From NCBI GenBank assembly GCA_016617785.1, contig JADILM010000005.1, positions 124,001 to 188,000 of the forward strand: a stretch of 64,000 nt of DNA. Direction: 5' to 3'. Origin of the DNA: Sporobolomyces roseus (taxonomy: Eukaryota > Basidiomycota > Microbotryomycetes > Sporidiobolales > Sporidiobolaceae). A program made the translations under genes and the position numbers. Below the pieces are notes generated by a model, which ran no database searches, was not told where the DNA came from, and saw only the letters and a program-made list of their open reading frames with translations. Each line of letters starts with the position of its first letter. Position 1 is the first letter of the stretch. Below are positions 61,935-64,000 of this stretch, piece by piece.

Positions 61935-64000
61935 ACTCAAGGACTGCCTGGCGTAGGGGAGAAAGCAACGCTGAAGTGTCCAAAACTGGCTGCTAGCCAT
62001 AAGATGATTTATTGTGTCCATCATGCACGACGGACTAGAACGGCTTGAGAGCTTCTCACTTCCGCCAAGCTTTGTTGCACCAGACGCTCAGATTCTGATC
62101 TGAGCGTTTCTATCGTTCCATCAGCAGAACAGGGTTAGGGTATCGATAGACAGACTCTAAATTCAATGACATGAGCCAAACTACGCTACGTGTGACGGTC
62201 AATTTTGTAATTCTGTTGTAGCACTTGCAGGGGCCGTGTTCTTTCACCTTTGTCTGAATGTCGAATTTAAGCCTGAAGAGGTTAGCCGTAACGATCCTAT
62301 CACCTCTCCCCTATTTTGTCAATTTCCTCCTGGTTCGGAGACTTGCTTCACACTTGCTCGCCGGAAATACCATTTGATTGCGGAATCCTGGACTTTGTCC
62401 GGAACGAACATCATTCGTGGCTTGTGAGACTTCAACCACCGAAGCCAAGGCTTTCTCCTCCACCCTTGCCTGGCCGTCTTGACAGATTCCGAACCCTATG
62501 CATGGACATTCACTAAACATTGGCTCAACAATCAACCCCTGCTGCAATCCCTGCCATCTGGACTTTACTCGCGCCTTATTAGCTCGCGGTCTACTCTACT
62601 TCATGTGCAGACTACCAGACACCAGTTCTGTCAACTTATCAACCGCCTCCTCTGGATCTGCTATACTTATGTTGCAGCATCAGTCCTTTGATGCGAGACT
62701 TGCTGAGAAGCAGCTTAGCGTTTGGAGCTCAGTGATTGGAGCAGCACGCAATGAGTTGAAGTTTGAATTCTTCGCATAGTCTTTCCACAAGACTACCTGC
62801 CCCTGTCACCAACACCTGACGAGTGCCTACTGATATCTCAACACAACAAAGGACATTGTAGGCCTTGAGCTAGCAGAGGAAGGGCAGAATTATTGTAATC
62901 AACGTCGTTTTCCCCTCCCAAATAGTTTCACTTTTATTTTTCTTTCCCTCTTGCAGTTCCGACATTCCTGTTGGAAGTGCTCTTCCTCTTTTTATCTTCT
63001 GCTGTTCATATCAAACCCTTTTGTACTTTGGCACTCTTTCACACTGTTTTCAAAGTCACTCCTCTCGTCTCTACCTAGCATCGAATACCTCCTATTGTCT
63101 GCTGTCTGTGCCACCACTCAAGCTATACTCTGCGTTGCCTACCAAGCTGACGAAATCAGAATTCAGGACTCTGTGACTGGATTGAGGAAAAAGATTTCTG
63201 CCTGCCGCTGGGTATAGCAACTGGCCTTGGGTATGGGTACTGACAATCTCCACATGATGACAAGGGATCTGATGAGCTCAAAAGCTCTTATCATACAGGA
63301 GTTGCTGTGTTGACCAGGCAATGGAAAAGTAGAGAGCAGATAGCAGAGATTTTAGAGCAGAAAGCCAATTCTGAGTGACAACATGCAGGACTGATATAGA
63401 CATACTTGTGAGTAGCATCAGTAAGTGTTCGAGCACAAGGAACACAGACGATCAGGTTGCCAGCAAGCTTTGCCAGACATGTATATAGCCTTTACAGGCA
63501 TGTGAGCTGGAGCTGTGGATTGCGGGCAAGGTAAACAGGCTTGCAAACATACAATACAAGGTTATGCAGACATATTGCGATTCAGACCTGCTCTGAAAGA
63601 AGAAGATATAGAAAAGAGTGTCAGTGAGGTCTCTAACTCGTGAGAGCTACTGGTCAGGACCTCAGACGACTGATTGCAAGTGTGTGCAGCTAGCTGTCCG
63701 TCATTTTATTTGCATTTTCACCACAGAGCAAGCTCCGATCATGTAACTTTGATTGGAGCGACGCCACTCAGAGACAAAAACCAGAGGCTGTGAACTAAAG
63801 CTGAACTGAAACTGATCCATCGAGTCTCTTCATGCTGCAGCCCCTGAGAGTCATAGATTACTGTCACAGACAACACGAACTTGCCCCTCCATTGTGATTT
63901 GGCTTCATTCTCCTCTGTGTTCCTCTGCGCTATCCCCTCTGATGCTTTGTGATCTGACAGGCGCTTTGCATGAGAGTGTGGGTTCAACAGTTCATCGAGT

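Larger units (their letters stand above)
60206..64000. other. 3.8-kb terminal region without recognisable genes
   Basis: No protein gene, RNA gene or transposon is recognised. Open frames are short and lack domains; the longest run (61018-61449 minus, 62498-62779 plus, 62951-63217 plus) has no coding-like feature. Base use differs from the genic part: fewer CT tracts, more even. Two small repeats are listed separately. It could be pericentromeric, subtelomeric or old transposon sequence. Confidence 0.45.

Noticed and set aside
60206..64000. Retrotransposon or LTR remnants in the terminal region
   Set aside because: No reverse transcriptase, integrase or gag wording, no terminal repeats seen; cannot be supported by eye.

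Overview
The window looks like nuclear DNA of an intron-rich basidiomycete fungus. Introns are short (about 45-230 nt, mostly under 110), use GTRNGT donors and YAG acceptors, and sometimes fall inside codons or make tiny exons. Several tRNAs carry introns, and all protein genes have eukaryotic fungal orthologues. A Pucciniomycotina yeast is my best guess from gene style, but I cannot prove the lineage. There are no bacterial operons or Shine-Dalgarno sites, no CRISPR, and no recognisable intact transposon.

Left arm, about 1.4-33.7 kb. This is an array of F-box-like genes, all on the plus strand. Six look intact (starts 1477, 12512, 14519, 20626, 23250, 30493) plus one at 32521. One at 28499 has a single frameshift, and three are decayed (about 4.1-5.3, 7.1-8.4 and 15.8-16.4 kb). 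They share an N-terminal LPxEL...F-box helix block, a long LRR-like body and a C-terminal block of the form 'xxLCxAKGIxL'. Placed between them are a minus-strand tandem pair of paralogous orphan genes (8.8-11.5 kb) with a possible relic third copy, a 75-residue helical protein (5.9 kb), a 744-residue membrane protein (17-19.6 kb), PAPS reductase (25-26 kb) and the spliceosomal Tls1/C9orf78 homologue (26.6-28 kb).

Middle, about 34.4-54.9 kb. This is ordinary housekeeping sequence: TIM21 (minus), an SH3-domain protein sharing a very short divergent promoter with it, a Ser/Gln-rich protein, a PPR-like mitochondrial protein, hydroxyacid-oxoacid transhydrogenase, a MYST histone acetyltransferase, a TPR protein and a delta-12-type fatty-acid desaturase with a 9-nt microexon. 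Exon structures for these were rebuilt by hand and keep frame throughout. Protein lengths agree with the families.

Right arm, about 55-64 kb. This part is gene-poor and holds six tRNA genes: Glu-CTC, Ser-CGA with intron, Phe-GAA twice with different introns, Glu-TTC and Met-CAT with intron. It also holds one disrupted protein-coding locus (58.35-59.67 kb) and about 3.8 kb of terminal sequence in which I see no gene.

The most unusual feature is the F-box family: many diverged copies, relics at several stages of decay, shared leader sequence in at least one pair, and a conserved intron just before the stop codon in several copies. The embedded orphan paralogue pair is the second. No operon-like cooperation is implied. 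The housekeeping genes are functionally unrelated, although three neighbouring products (TIM21, the PPR-like protein and probably the transhydrogenase) are mitochondrial.
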